From Caloramator mitchellensis (lineage in GTDB: Bacteria > Bacillota > Clostridia > Clostridiales > Caloramatoraceae): a stretch of 64,000 bases of DNA. Under the pieces are notes generated by a model that was not told the DNA's origin, did not search any database, and saw only the letters and a program-made list of their open reading frames with translations. The stretch is taken from NCBI RefSeq assembly GCF_001440545.1, contig NZ_LKHP01000002.1:124001-188000 (forward strand), given 5' to 3'. Below, one piece after another: positions 8,867-16,869 of the stretch. The stretch's first letter is position 1. Every line of letters starts with the position of its first letter. The position numbers and the translations under genes were made by a program.

Positions 8867-10417
8867 TTAGCTTTTTTCTCTGTTTTTTATTAAAATCGGT
8901 TGAATTTTAATCTCATCAATTTCATAATTTTCTTTTATGGATGTAATAAAGTCCATTAAAATTGAATATCTCGAATACTTAATGTCTCTTTTATTAAAGT
9001 CTATATGTGCTAGTATATCATTTTTTATGATCCTATAATCAAATCCATTATACAGTATCGCATCTCTTGTATTCTTCCATTTTTTTATGTAATCTTTTTC
9101 AAAATTCTTCACTCGTATATTAATTTCAACTTTTTCACATTCATTTTCCATTAGTTCAGCAATTCTGTCCTTAAGATATAGTCTTAAACCTTCATTGTTA
9201 TACTCTAGCAGCTCAACTGAATAATTAATGTTATTGCTGTTAATAGTTTTGCATATAGTATAATCCCCAAAACTTGCAATTAAAAAAAGAAAAACTATCT
9301 TCCAGTCAAGTTTGAAATATATAGATAATACTGAATAAAAATACAAAACAATCACTATAGGTATGATAGTAAAAGAATTCCTTCTCTTAAAGACATTAAG
9401 CAAAACTTCAACTCTTTTGGACTTCCTTTTAAGCTTAAAGAAATTATTAATGCTGGAAACAATAAAATAGTTAATTCCAAATAACGAAAATATAAATTTA
9501 AAACTATATTTAATGTCATAAATTAAGTATACTAAAATAACGATAATCATAGCCAGCGAAACATCGACTTTGAGATTATTAATTAGAGCATTAGAATAAA
9601 GAAGATATCTGTATTTTAATATATTAGTATCTACTTTAAATTCGATTTTATTATCAAACTTCAATAGTTCATCTAGCTTATAAACTAACAAATGTTTCTT
9701 CTCTAAGATAGCTATGTTATTATCAATTTTTTTAATATCGGCCAATTCATCTAACCCAATTTTATATGGATTTATGAGCACATGTTTCCTTGTATTAATG
9801 TTAAAAATTAAAATCTTATCAACCCTTCCCGTTATGTGCAGTATTATATAATCATCAAGGCAAAAGAAACTTGCTACAATATCACTGTTGCTTTTGTAAT
9901 TTAAATTATATATTTGTTCAACAATCCCATAATAATTAATCCTTAATATTTTAAATACATTGTTCTTATCAAACCCAGCTGCATATAATTTTTCTCCTGA
10001 TATTTCAAAACTGCTACAGAATAATAGTTCTGTTATAAAAATCTCCCTGATTTTTTTCAACTCATTATTGAATATTTGAATAACTGAACCTTCTTCTGTG
10101 CTTCCTAAACAACATAAATTATCGTTATCGTCAAACTTAAAATCAAAAAATATTCCATTGAGTAATAAATTTTTTTCTTCAACTAAATCATTGATATGCA
10201 AACTAGTCTTTCCATCAAATAGATTATAGTAGATAAGTCTTTGATTTCTTACAATACCAAAATTGTCAAAAACTTCCTTTAAGAAAATCTTTTTGTTATC
10301 TTCCTGAAGGCAGAATATACCTTCATGCTTATTAATCTTGTCAAAATAAACAATTCTGTCATTATTAAAATCGAAACTAACAGGGCAGATTGTGTCATTT
10401 AAGTTTATCTTTTTCAT
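8867..10417 (-). CDS. Unknown propeller-like protein with central membrane segments
   Basis: 516 residues, no family recognised. Residues 1 to about 270 are rich in short beta-strand-like segments with repeated hydrophobic-Asp patterns (for example GEKLYAAGFDKNNVFKI and NNIAILEKKHLLVYKLDE), suggesting a WD/NHL-like propeller that would face the cytoplasm. Residues about 280-410 contain four hydrophobic helices (two hairpins), and the last about 100 residues are a charged alpha/beta tail. No signal peptide. Start ATG 10417 has AGGGGG 9 bp upstream; an earlier in-frame start lacks a ribosome site. It sits between groES and ogg, 54 bp after ogg, and may be cotranscribed with it. Lys/Asn/Ile-rich composition suggests weak constraint or recent acquisition. 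Confidence 0.6.
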   Translation of the reverse strand: MKKINLNDTICPVSFDFNNDRIVYFDKINKHEGIFCLQEDNKKIFLKEVFDNFGIVRNQRLIYYNLFDGKTSLHINDLVEEKNLLLNGIFFDFKFDDNDNLCCLGSTEEGSVIQIFNNELKKIREIFITELLFCSSFEISGEKLYAAGFDKNNVFKILRINYYGIVEQIYNLNYKSNSDIVASFFCLDDYIILHITGRVDKILIFNINTRKHVLINPYKIGLDELADIKKIDNNIAILEKKHLLVYKLDELLKFDNKIEFKVDTNILKYRYLLYSNALINNLKVDVSLAMIIVILVYLIYDIKYSFKFIFSLFGINYFIVSSINNFFKLKRKSKRVEVLLNVFKRRNSFTIIPIVIVLYFYSVLSIYFKLDWKIVFLFLIASFGDYTICKTINSNNINYSVELLEYNNEGLRLYLKDRIAELMENECEKVEINIRVKNFEKDYIKKWKNTRDAILYNGFDYRIIKNDILAHIDFNKRDIKYSRYSILMDFITSIKENYEIDEIKIQPILIKNREKS

Positions 10418-10471
10418 GCGATAGCACCCCCTAAGTTTGCTATCTAAAATTATTAGCAAAAAACTAAAATT

Positions 10472-11341
10472 TTAAACCTTGTTTTCTCGAGCATAATAAA
10501 AAAGATATTGTTGTGCAAAACCAGCTAAGTCACCAAATTTATTTTTCCCAAACTGCCTTATTTTATTTAAACTTACATCGGGCGCTAAATAAAATTTTTG
10601 CATTATTTTCTTAACCCAAACATCTACAGGGAATGCATCAAACTTCTGCATTGAAAAAAGAAGGACACAATCAGCTACCTTAGGACCTACCCCTTTAAAC
10701 TCCATAAGCTTTTTCATTGCCTCATCCGTATCTAATTTTTTAATCTCCTCTAAATCAATTTTCTCATCAATAATTTTTCTTACAGCTTCAGCAATATACG
10801 GTGCTCTAAACCCTGTCCCACAATCTTCCAAATCCCCAACTGTTGCTCTGGCTAATTGCTCAACTGTCGGAAAAGCATAAAATTCCATCCCTCTAAACTC
10901 AATTCTATCCCCAAATCTTATTGAAATATTTTCAACTGCCCTTTTAATCATCGGAATTCTATTGTTAGCAGAAATTATAAAGGAAATAAGCGTCTCAAAT
11001 GGTTCCTGCTTTAAAATCCTAATTCCGTATCCATACTTGATAGCTTCCTTTAAAATTTCATCCTTTTCCAGCTCTCTTTTAATCTCACCGTAATCTCTAC
11101 CCAAGTCAAAATATTCCCACCAGAAATTTTTATCCTCCTCTTTAGCCCCCTCAAGGCAAATAACATCATCCTTCTCGTATGCATAAACTACCTTCCCTCC
11201 AGCAACTCCTATATATCCATCCTCATATTTATTCCATCTAAAGCACTGACCGCATTCAAAAATATGCTCTAAGTGACATTCACTTGATTTCTTGAGTTCT
11301 TGAATTGTTTGACAATTTACATTTGTCTTTTGTGTCATCAT
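10472..11341 (-). CDS. ogg: 8-oxoguanine DNA glycosylase / AP lyase (OGG1 type)
   Basis: Base-excision repair enzyme removing 8-oxoguanine. Seen: an N-terminal OGG_N region with IFECGQCFRWNK, then a helix-hairpin-helix GPD domain, with FKGVGPKVADC carrying the catalytic Lys (K221) and AFPVDVW carrying the catalytic Asp (D240). Length 289 fits the family. ATG 11341 (or 11338) follows AGGAGG. Odd: codons for about residues 8-24 (NCQTIQELKKSSECHLE) are made from a dispersed intergenic repeat also found at 52924 and 60836, so the original N-terminus has been overwritten or extended by the element. The conserved domain begins just after it, so activity is probably kept. Confidence 0.93.
   Translation of the reverse strand: MMTQKTNVNCQTIQELKKSSECHLEHIFECGQCFRWNKYEDGYIGVAGGKVVYAYEKDDVICLEGAKEEDKNFWWEYFDLGRDYGEIKRELEKDEILKEAIKYGYGIRILKQEPFETLISFIISANNRIPMIKRAVENISIRFGDRIEFRGMEFYAFPTVEQLARATVGDLEDCGTGFRAPYIAEAVRKIIDEKIDLEEIKKLDTDEAMKKLMEFKGVGPKVADCVLLFSMQKFDAFPVDVWVKKIMQKFYLAPDVSLNKIRQFGKNKFGDLAGFAQQYLFYYARENKV
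11271..11317 (+). repeat. REP-like element, copy inside ogg
   Basis: The 47 bases starting AAGTGACATTCACTTG and running through TTGAGTTCTTGAATTGTTTG are almost the same as the copies at 60836-60895 and (inverted) 52924-52977. Unlike the other copies it lies within a coding region, at the 5' end of ogg. Confidence 0.8.
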
Positions 11342-11420
11342 CCTCGCCTCCTTTGCAAATTATTATCTTTATTATACATTTTTCTTTAAACAAGTGATAG
11401 CATGTTGTTTAATTAAACAA

Positions 11421-11551
11421 GCAAAAATGCAACCTGGACTTTAAGTGCGCGTTTTCTTCAGGTTATACCTTACGATAGGCACCTTTTTATATGTTCCACT
11501 CCGCAGCCACAGCGAACTTTCAACACCAAGCTATCGCGAATTCCGCGCCAC
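11421..11551. other. Gene-free, locally GC-rich segment
   Basis: No open frame of note lies between ogg and the SH3b/GH18 gene (11342-11807). Within it this stretch is clearly richer in G+C than its surroundings (for example ATCGCGAATTCCGCGCC) and holds several short stems (CCTGGAC...CAGG, GCGAATTCCGC). It could be a structured RNA or a decayed remnant; I cannot assign it. A 16-bp AT-rich palindrome TTGTTTAATTAAACAA lies at 11405-11420 upstream of ogg. Confidence 0.35.
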
Positions 11552-11586
11552 AAAAAAAACGTCAATCATAATCTTCCGATTGACGT
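11552..11586 (-). terminator. Rho-independent terminator
   Basis: On the minus strand ACGTCAATC, a 10-base loop, GATTGACGT, then eight T. It lies about 220 bp beyond the stop of the SH3b/GH18 gene and would stop its transcript or a small RNA encoded in the gap. Confidence 0.85.
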
Positions 11587-11771
11587 CTTGAAAATTTATT
11601 CTTTTGCAGTGAATAAAACTTGAACTATTTTTCATTGCAGAAAATCCAGTAAAATTTTCTGCACGGTATTATAAACTATATAAAGTATAAATTCTGATAT
11701 TTGGGAGCTAACGAATTATACCACTTTAACAATTAAACTAATTTTCTATAATTATTTGTCCAAATTGGCAT

Positions 11772-11810
11772 ACAACTCAAGAAGTCAAGAAATCAAGTGA
11801 CAGGCACCTA
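11772..11810 (-). repeat. REP-like element at the SH3b/GH18 stop codon
   Basis: In gene orientation TAG-GTGCCTGTCACTTGATTTC continues into CTTGACTTCTTGAGTTG. It matches the other elements of this window from the palindromic head GTGCCTGTCAC through the TTGATTTCTTGA arm, and its head starts at the stop codon. Confidence 0.75.
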
Positions 11811-13925
11811 TTTTATTTTTTCTTTAATAACATCCCAGATGCTTCTATCTTCCCATCCAAGGCTCCAGGCACCAATTCCAGGCAAATCAAATTGATTTGC
11901 TAGGTCCATTCTCCAGCCCATAGAAGTATTATCCTCAAGCCAAACTATATACTTATATCCATCTGCATTATAGGTAACAACGTTTTGCTGTGCCTTACTG
12001 TCAAAAAACATTCGTCCACCATATTGTTGCATATAATTCATGGCTGTATTCGTTGATATAGCCGAAGAGGATACTACAAATTCTTTAATAGTATTAGCTG
12101 GCACCTTTATTGAAACAGTCATTGGAATATATCCAATACCTCCATTAAATTCAACCTTATACCAATTTGAACTTTCTCCCAACAATTTATAGGAATCACC
12201 TATATTAGCCGGTTGCAGCTTTGTGCTTGAAGTTGAATTACTCGAATACACATAGTAATTAGCCTTTGTAAAGACAACTGAATCATACGGATTATTTACT
12301 ACCTTTAGCTTATATAATCTTAGGTAAAATGGAACCCCAAGAACTAATTTTTCCTTTGGTATTCCAATTTCTATTAACTCTTCTATTGAATCCTTAACCC
12401 ATGGATAAGACCCTACTGAACCAGCTGTCGTTGATGATGCAACATGTTCGTCGTAAGCCATGAGAATCATGTAGTCAACATAGTTTATGAGGGCTTGTCT
12501 ATCATACCACTTTGACCATGTCTGGGAAGTTGAAATTCTAACAACATCTACTGATACAACCATGTTATATTTTTTAAGCTCAGCAGATAGGTCCCTTACA
12601 AATGCAGTGAACAAATCCTTGTTTGCGCTTATCGTTCCTAATGCTTCAAAGTCAATGTTTATTCCATCTACGTTATAACTTCTGGCAAGCGAAACAACCT
12701 TGCTAATTACTTTTTTCCTTACTGTCGCATTTGTAAACATTGCGTAAGCTCTATCGGCATCAAATTCAACAAACCTTGGCCAAACTTCATAGCCATTGTT
12801 GTGAGCCCTTTTTATATATTCTGGGTCTGCATTGTCTATAACATCTATACTTGAAACATTTCTATAATCTCCTGTCATATCAAACCAGGTAGGTGAAACA
12901 ACATCAAGCCCTGTCTGTGAAGATTTAATATTTATATAATCGGTGTCTTCATCATAGGTTCTTGAGTTTCTACTCTTGTCGTATATATACTGCCATGCTA
13001 ATGTGAACTTATCATTTGGAATGTTGTCAAGTAAATCCACCTTATCTTTGTGGACGTATCCGATTGAACTTCCCTTTATAATTTTATAAAAATCGCCTTC
13101 TATTCCAAGTATTTTGAATGATTCATTCGCAAGCAAAAGCCTGTCATCCAGCGTTCCATCCAATGTCTTAAACATCGTGACATCTTCTTTAAGCCTTATA
13201 AATCTTCCAACCAAAGGATTTTCTTCCCTGCTTGGAGTATATTTTGCAACATATTGTGAAGAAACATATCCCTTGTTTGTCTTTAGGAATGTTCCTGATT
13301 TTCCTATGATAGCAATTATATTGCCCTTGTAATACTTCCCAACTATGGCGGCTGTTGTAGAAGGGGCTTGTCTAATATTTAATGTTGAAGCAGTTACTAC
13401 TGCTTTGTAAGAAGTAAAGGTCGAAGTGCTTTGGATATAATTTTTTATATAACTTGAACTGTTATATATATATCCCTTTGAGGTTTTTAAAAAGCTTCCA
13501 GATTTCCCTGTTACGGTAACAACAGTCCCTTTTGTATACTTGCCGACTATCTTTGCTGAAGTGCTTGCACTGCTTCTTATATAGATATAATTAGCAATTA
13601 CCTGAACCTTATATTGCTTAAAGCTTGCCCCAGAATTTGTCGATACAGTCTTTAAATAATTTGGACTGTTATAAATATATCCCTTTGAGGTTTTTAAAAA
13701 GCTTCCAGACTTTCCTATTACGGTAACAACAGTCCCTTTTGTATACTTGCCGACTATCTTTGCTGAAGTACTTGCACTGCTCCTAATGTTTAAATAATTA
13801 GCAATTATCTGAACCTTATACTGCTTAAAGCTTGTTGTAGCAGACTTAACATCAATATATAAGACTTGTGTAACGATTAAAAAAATGACGAGAGAGAACG
13901 ATATTTTCGACGAAATTTTCTTCAA
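11808..13925 (-). CDS. Secreted SH3b / glycoside hydrolase 18 protein (cell wall or cortex lytic)
   Basis: 705 residues. Signal peptide about 1-28, then bacterial SH3 domains at about 33-92, 103-162, 172-229 and 240-297 (each with LNIRSSAS-type starts and GKYTKGTVVTV cores), then a GH18 barrel from about 305. The catalytic motif VDGINIDFE gives E427 as acid; the sequence resembles SleL/YaaH-type spore cortex N-acetylglucosaminidases. A fifth SH3b-like segment (about 555-620) interrupts the barrel before the last strand region (WLEDNTSMGWRMDLANQF). The first two SH3 units are near identical even in DNA, showing recent duplication. The start is TTG behind a GGGGG/GGGGAG-rich leader. Likely exported; its substrate would be peptidoglycan or chitin-like polymer (inference). 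Confidence 0.87.
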   Translation of the reverse strand: MKKISSKISFSLVIFLIVTQVLYIDVKSATTSFKQYKVQIIANYLNIRSSASTSAKIVGKYTKGTVVTVIGKSGSFLKTSKGYIYNSPNYLKTVSTNSGASFKQYKVQVIANYIYIRSSASTSAKIVGKYTKGTVVTVTGKSGSFLKTSKGYIYNSSSYIKNYIQSTSTFTSYKAVVTASTLNIRQAPSTTAAIVGKYYKGNIIAIIGKSGTFLKTNKGYVSSQYVAKYTPSREENPLVGRFIRLKEDVTMFKTLDGTLDDRLLLANESFKILGIEGDFYKIIKGSSIGYVHKDKVDLLDNIPNDKFTLAWQYIYDKSRNSRTYDEDTDYINIKSSQTGLDVVSPTWFDMTGDYRNVSSIDVIDNADPEYIKRAHNNGYEVWPRFVEFDADRAYAMFTNATVRKKVISKVVSLARSYNVDGINIDFEALGTISANKDLFTAFVRDLSAELKKYNMVVSVDVVRISTSQTWSKWYDRQALINYVDYMILMAYDEHVASSTTAGSVGSYPWVKDSIEELIEIGIPKEKLVLGVPFYLRLYKLKVVNNPYDSVVFTKANYYVYSSNSTSSTKLQPANIGDSYKLLGESSNWYKVEFNGGIGYIPMTVSIKVPANTIKEFVVSSSAISTNTAMNYMQQYGGRMFFDSKAQQNVVTYNADGYKYIVWLEDNTSMGWRMDLANQFDLPGIGAWSLGWEDRSIWDVIKEKIK

Positions 13926-13984
13926 CTCCCCACTACCCCCTTATTTTTTAAATTTTCGACATATATTTACGTTAATTATAAATA

Positions 13985-14007
13985 AAAAAAAGGCGTAATT
14001 CAACGCC
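13985..14007 (-). terminator. Terminator of rex
   Basis: On the minus strand GGCGT-TGAATT-ACGCC followed by seven T; the stem begins inside the last two codons of rex. Confidence 0.8.
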
Positions 14008-14656
14008 CAATTTTTTCCTTAAACAATTCACTTTCATTAAGTCTATAGCTAAGTGTCAAAAGGCTTTCGCTAAGATGAACATTCTCAACTATTACATCTT
14101 CTGGAACAGCAATATCAGTAGGTGCAAAGTTCCATATGCCTTTAATTCCCGACTTTACAAATGCATCTGCTATTCTTTGTGCTTGTTCCTTTGGAACACA
14201 AATAATACCAATGTCTGCAGGATTATTCTTTAAAAATGATTCAAGATTGTCAACATCCTGAACTTCTATATCCCTGATTCCCATCCCAATCAATTTAGGA
14301 TTCCTATCAAATATACCTATCAGGTGAAAACCTAACTTTTCAAAATTTGTGTAATTAGCTACTGCCTGACCTATATTTCCGGCCCCAACGATAACTGTTT
14401 TATATTCCTTATTAAGTCCTAGTATTTTTCCTATTTCGTCCCTTAGCGCTCTGACATTGTATCCATATCCCTGTTGGCCAAAATCACCAAAATTATTCAA
14501 ATCCTGTCTTATTTGAGAAGCTGTAAAACCTATTCTTTCAGATAATTCCTTTGATGATATTCTTTCAATGTCATTTCTTAATAACTCTCCTAAATACCTA
14601 TAATACTTTGGAAGCCTTCTGATAACAGCCATCGATATTACTGTTTTTTTACTCAT
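14000..14656 (-). CDS. rex: Redox-sensing transcriptional repressor Rex
   Basis: 218 residues. Represses fermentation and NADH-reoxidation genes and leaves DNA when NADH is high. Seen: a winged-helix DNA-binding region (about 1-80) with RISSKELSERIGFTASQIRQDLNNFG, a Rossmann NAD(H) fold with VIVGAGNIGQAVANY (about 88-102), and a C-terminal domain-swap helix ending LSESLLTLSYRLNESEL. ATG follows AGGTGAT. Single-gene unit with its own terminator. I found no clear Rex box (TTGTTAA-N4-TTAACAA) in its own promoter. Confidence 0.97.
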   Translation of the reverse strand: MSKKTVISMAVIRRLPKYYRYLGELLRNDIERISSKELSERIGFTASQIRQDLNNFGDFGQQGYGYNVRALRDEIGKILGLNKEYKTVIVGAGNIGQAVANYTNFEKLGFHLIGIFDRNPKLIGMGIRDIEVQDVDNLESFLKNNPADIGIICVPKEQAQRIADAFVKSGIKGIWNFAPTDIAVPEDVIVENVHLSESLLTLSYRLNESELFKEKIGR

Positions 14657-14850
14657 TATATCACCTAACCCATTGTTTATATTTTAACATTTGTTCTTAA
14701 AAAAAATTGTAGCATTTTTATTTAATTATATAGCAAAATTAAAATTTTGTGAATACTTGTGAAATAATTTATGCCTTTAAATTCTATATTTTGACTTTAT
14801 TTCTTCGTAATTATATAATATACTCGTAAATTTAATTCTGAGGTGGAAAA

Positions 14851-16755
14851 ATGGTAGTATTAGAAGCCCAAAATATTTCAAAATCATACGGAACAGATGT
14901 TATTTTAAAAGATATAAATTTAAAAATTGAAGATAGCGAAAAGGTTGGACTCGTTGGTAAGAACGGTGCAGGTAAAACCACATTGTTTAAAATATTATCA
15001 AAGCAAATCGAGCCTGATAATGGAGCTCTTTTTATTTCTAACGATAAGACAATAGGCTACTTAAGCCAGAACATTGAATTCGAAATAACAAACAATGTAT
15101 TTGAAGAGGCGCTAAAGGTATTTGAAAATGTCAAAAATATCGAAAATAGATTGAGAGAACTTGAATTGTTGATTTCCAGTGAAAAGGATGAGCAAAAGCA
15201 TAGCGAGCTTTTAAATGAATATGGAATTTTATTAGACAAATTTGACATGCTCGATGGTTATTCGATTGAAAATCAAGTAAGAAGAATTTTAACAGGTCTT
15301 GGAATACCATCTTCAGATTTTACTAAGAGCGTGGTAAATCTATCAGGCGGTCAAAAGACAAGATTATCACTTGCAAAGCTCCTTTTAAAAAATCCTGACA
15401 TTTTGCTCCTTGACGAGCCTACCAACCATCTTGATTTAGAGGCAATTAAATTTTTAGAAGAATTCCTTAAGGAATATAGAGGCGCCTGTATAATAATTTC
15501 ACACGACAGATACTTTTTAGACGTTATTACCACAAAAACATTTGAGCTTATAAATGGAACAATTGAAGAATACAACGGCAATTACACATATTTTATAAAT
15601 GAAAGACAAAACAGGTTAGAGGAAAAACTAAAACATTATGAGCTACAGCAAAAAGAAATACAGCGACTTGAGGAGATGATTGAAAGGTTTAGGTCCTTCA
15701 ACAGAGAAAAAAGCATAAAGCAGGCCGAGAGCAAAGAAAAGATGCTTGATAGAATAGAAAGAATAGAAAAACCTCAAGTATTCCAAAACAGCGTTAAAAT
15801 CAAATTTGAAATTAAATTCCAAAGTGGAAATGATGTAATAAGCCTTGAAAATATTAAAAAATCCTTTGGAGATAAAACTCTGTTTGAGAATTTATCGCTT
15901 TTTATTAAGCGTGGTGAAAGAGTTGCTCTAATAGGCTCAAATGGAAAGGGAAAGACTACCCTTTTTAGGATAATTTGTGGACTTATAGAGCCAGACGCAG
16001 GGTTTGTTAGACTAGGAAAAAATGTATTGATAGGATACTATGACCAGGAACAGAGCAATTTATCAGAAGATAAAACGGTAATCGATGAAGTTTGGGATGA
16101 ATATCCAAACCTTACAACCACTCAAATCAGAAATTACCTTGCAGCATTTTTATTTACTAAGGATGATGTGTTTAAATCTATATCGACGCTATCCGGTGGA
16201 GAAAAGGCAAGGCTTTCAATGCTGAAGGTCATGCTTAAAAAACCTAACCTACTTTTATTAGACGAGCCTACAAACCATCTTGATATTCTATCAAGGGAAG
16301 CTCTTGAAAATGCCCTTATGGATTATGAAGGAACTATATTTGCTATTTCCCACGATAGATACTTTCTAAACAAAATATTCAACAAGATTATAGAGTTTGA
16401 CGGTAGCACCTTCTCTGAATTTATCGGTAATTTCGATTACTATATTCAAAAAAAGAATACCAATTCGGATGAAATTGTTATAAACACTGTTGGGAAAACT
16501 AAAACACAAATAAAGGACGAAAGGCGAAAAGAACGCGAAAAAAGGGAACAGCAAAAGGCAAAAGAAAACGAAATAAAGGATATTGAAAAGCAAATCGAAT
16601 CACTTGAATCAAAAATAAGCGACCTTGAAAGCCTTCTTTGCCAGCCAGATATTTATTCTGAACCGGATAAGGTTGTCCAAATCACAAAGGAACTTAATTC
16701 TAATAAAGACTTATTAAGTAGATTATATGAGAAATGGGAAGAACTATTGAATTAA
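14851..16755 (+). CDS. ABC-F family ATPase (YdiF/Uup-like, ribosome-associated)
   Basis: 634 residues with two ABC domains and no membrane region. Domain 1: Walker A GKNGAGKTT, signature NLSGGQKTRLSLAKLLL, Walker B ILLLDEPTNHLD. Domain 2: Walker A GSNGKGKTT, signature TLSGGEKARLSMLKVML, and a second LLLLDEPTNHLD. The linker between them (about 245-300) is the charged P-site tRNA interaction motif, and the C-terminus (about 545-634) is a coiled coil. ABC-F proteins act on stalled ribosomes; this subgroup is usually housekeeping rather than antibiotic resistance. Start ATG behind GAGGTGG. Monocistronic, divergent from rex. Confidence 0.92.
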   Translation: MVVLEAQNISKSYGTDVILKDINLKIEDSEKVGLVGKNGAGKTTLFKILSKQIEPDNGALFISNDKTIGYLSQNIEFEITNNVFEEALKVFENVKNIENRLRELELLISSEKDEQKHSELLNEYGILLDKFDMLDGYSIENQVRRILTGLGIPSSDFTKSVVNLSGGQKTRLSLAKLLLKNPDILLLDEPTNHLDLEAIKFLEEFLKEYRGACIIISHDRYFLDVITTKTFELINGTIEEYNGNYTYFINERQNRLEEKLKHYELQQKEIQRLEEMIERFRSFNREKSIKQAESKEKMLDRIERIEKPQVFQNSVKIKFEIKFQSGNDVISLENIKKSFGDKTLFENLSLFIKRGERVALIGSNGKGKTTLFRIICGLIEPDAGFVRLGKNVLIGYYDQEQSNLSEDKTVIDEVWDEYPNLTTTQIRNYLAAFLFTKDDVFKSISTLSGGEKARLSMLKVMLKKPNLLLLDEPTNHLDILSREALENALMDYEGTIFAISHDRYFLNKIFNKIIEFDGSTFSEFIGNFDYYIQKKNTNSDEIVINTVGKTKTQIKDERRKEREKREQQKAKENEIKDIEKQIESLESKISDLESLLCQPDIYSEPDKVVQITKELNSNKDLLSRLYEKWEELLN

Positions 16756-16843
16756 TCCCAAGAATTATTTTATTTTACAATACCAAAAAACTTTGATATC
16801 AATGTTTAAATGAGTTTTCAGAAAACTATTAAATAGATAAATT

Positions 16844-16869
16844 AAGCTGTCTCCTTTAAGAGACAGCTT
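16844..16869 (-). terminator. Hairpin overlapping the histidine kinase stop
   Basis: AAGCTGTCTC / GAGACAGCTT perfect 10-bp stem with the kinase stop codon in the six-base loop. The run after it is AATTTATC on the minus strand, so it is a weak terminator. It may also act for the convergent ABC-F gene. Confidence 0.6.

Noticed and set aside
11405-11420. Rex operator upstream of ogg
   Set aside because: TTGTTTAATTAAACAA is 16 bp and lacks the TTGTTAA-N4-TTAACAA spacing of clostridial Rex boxes.
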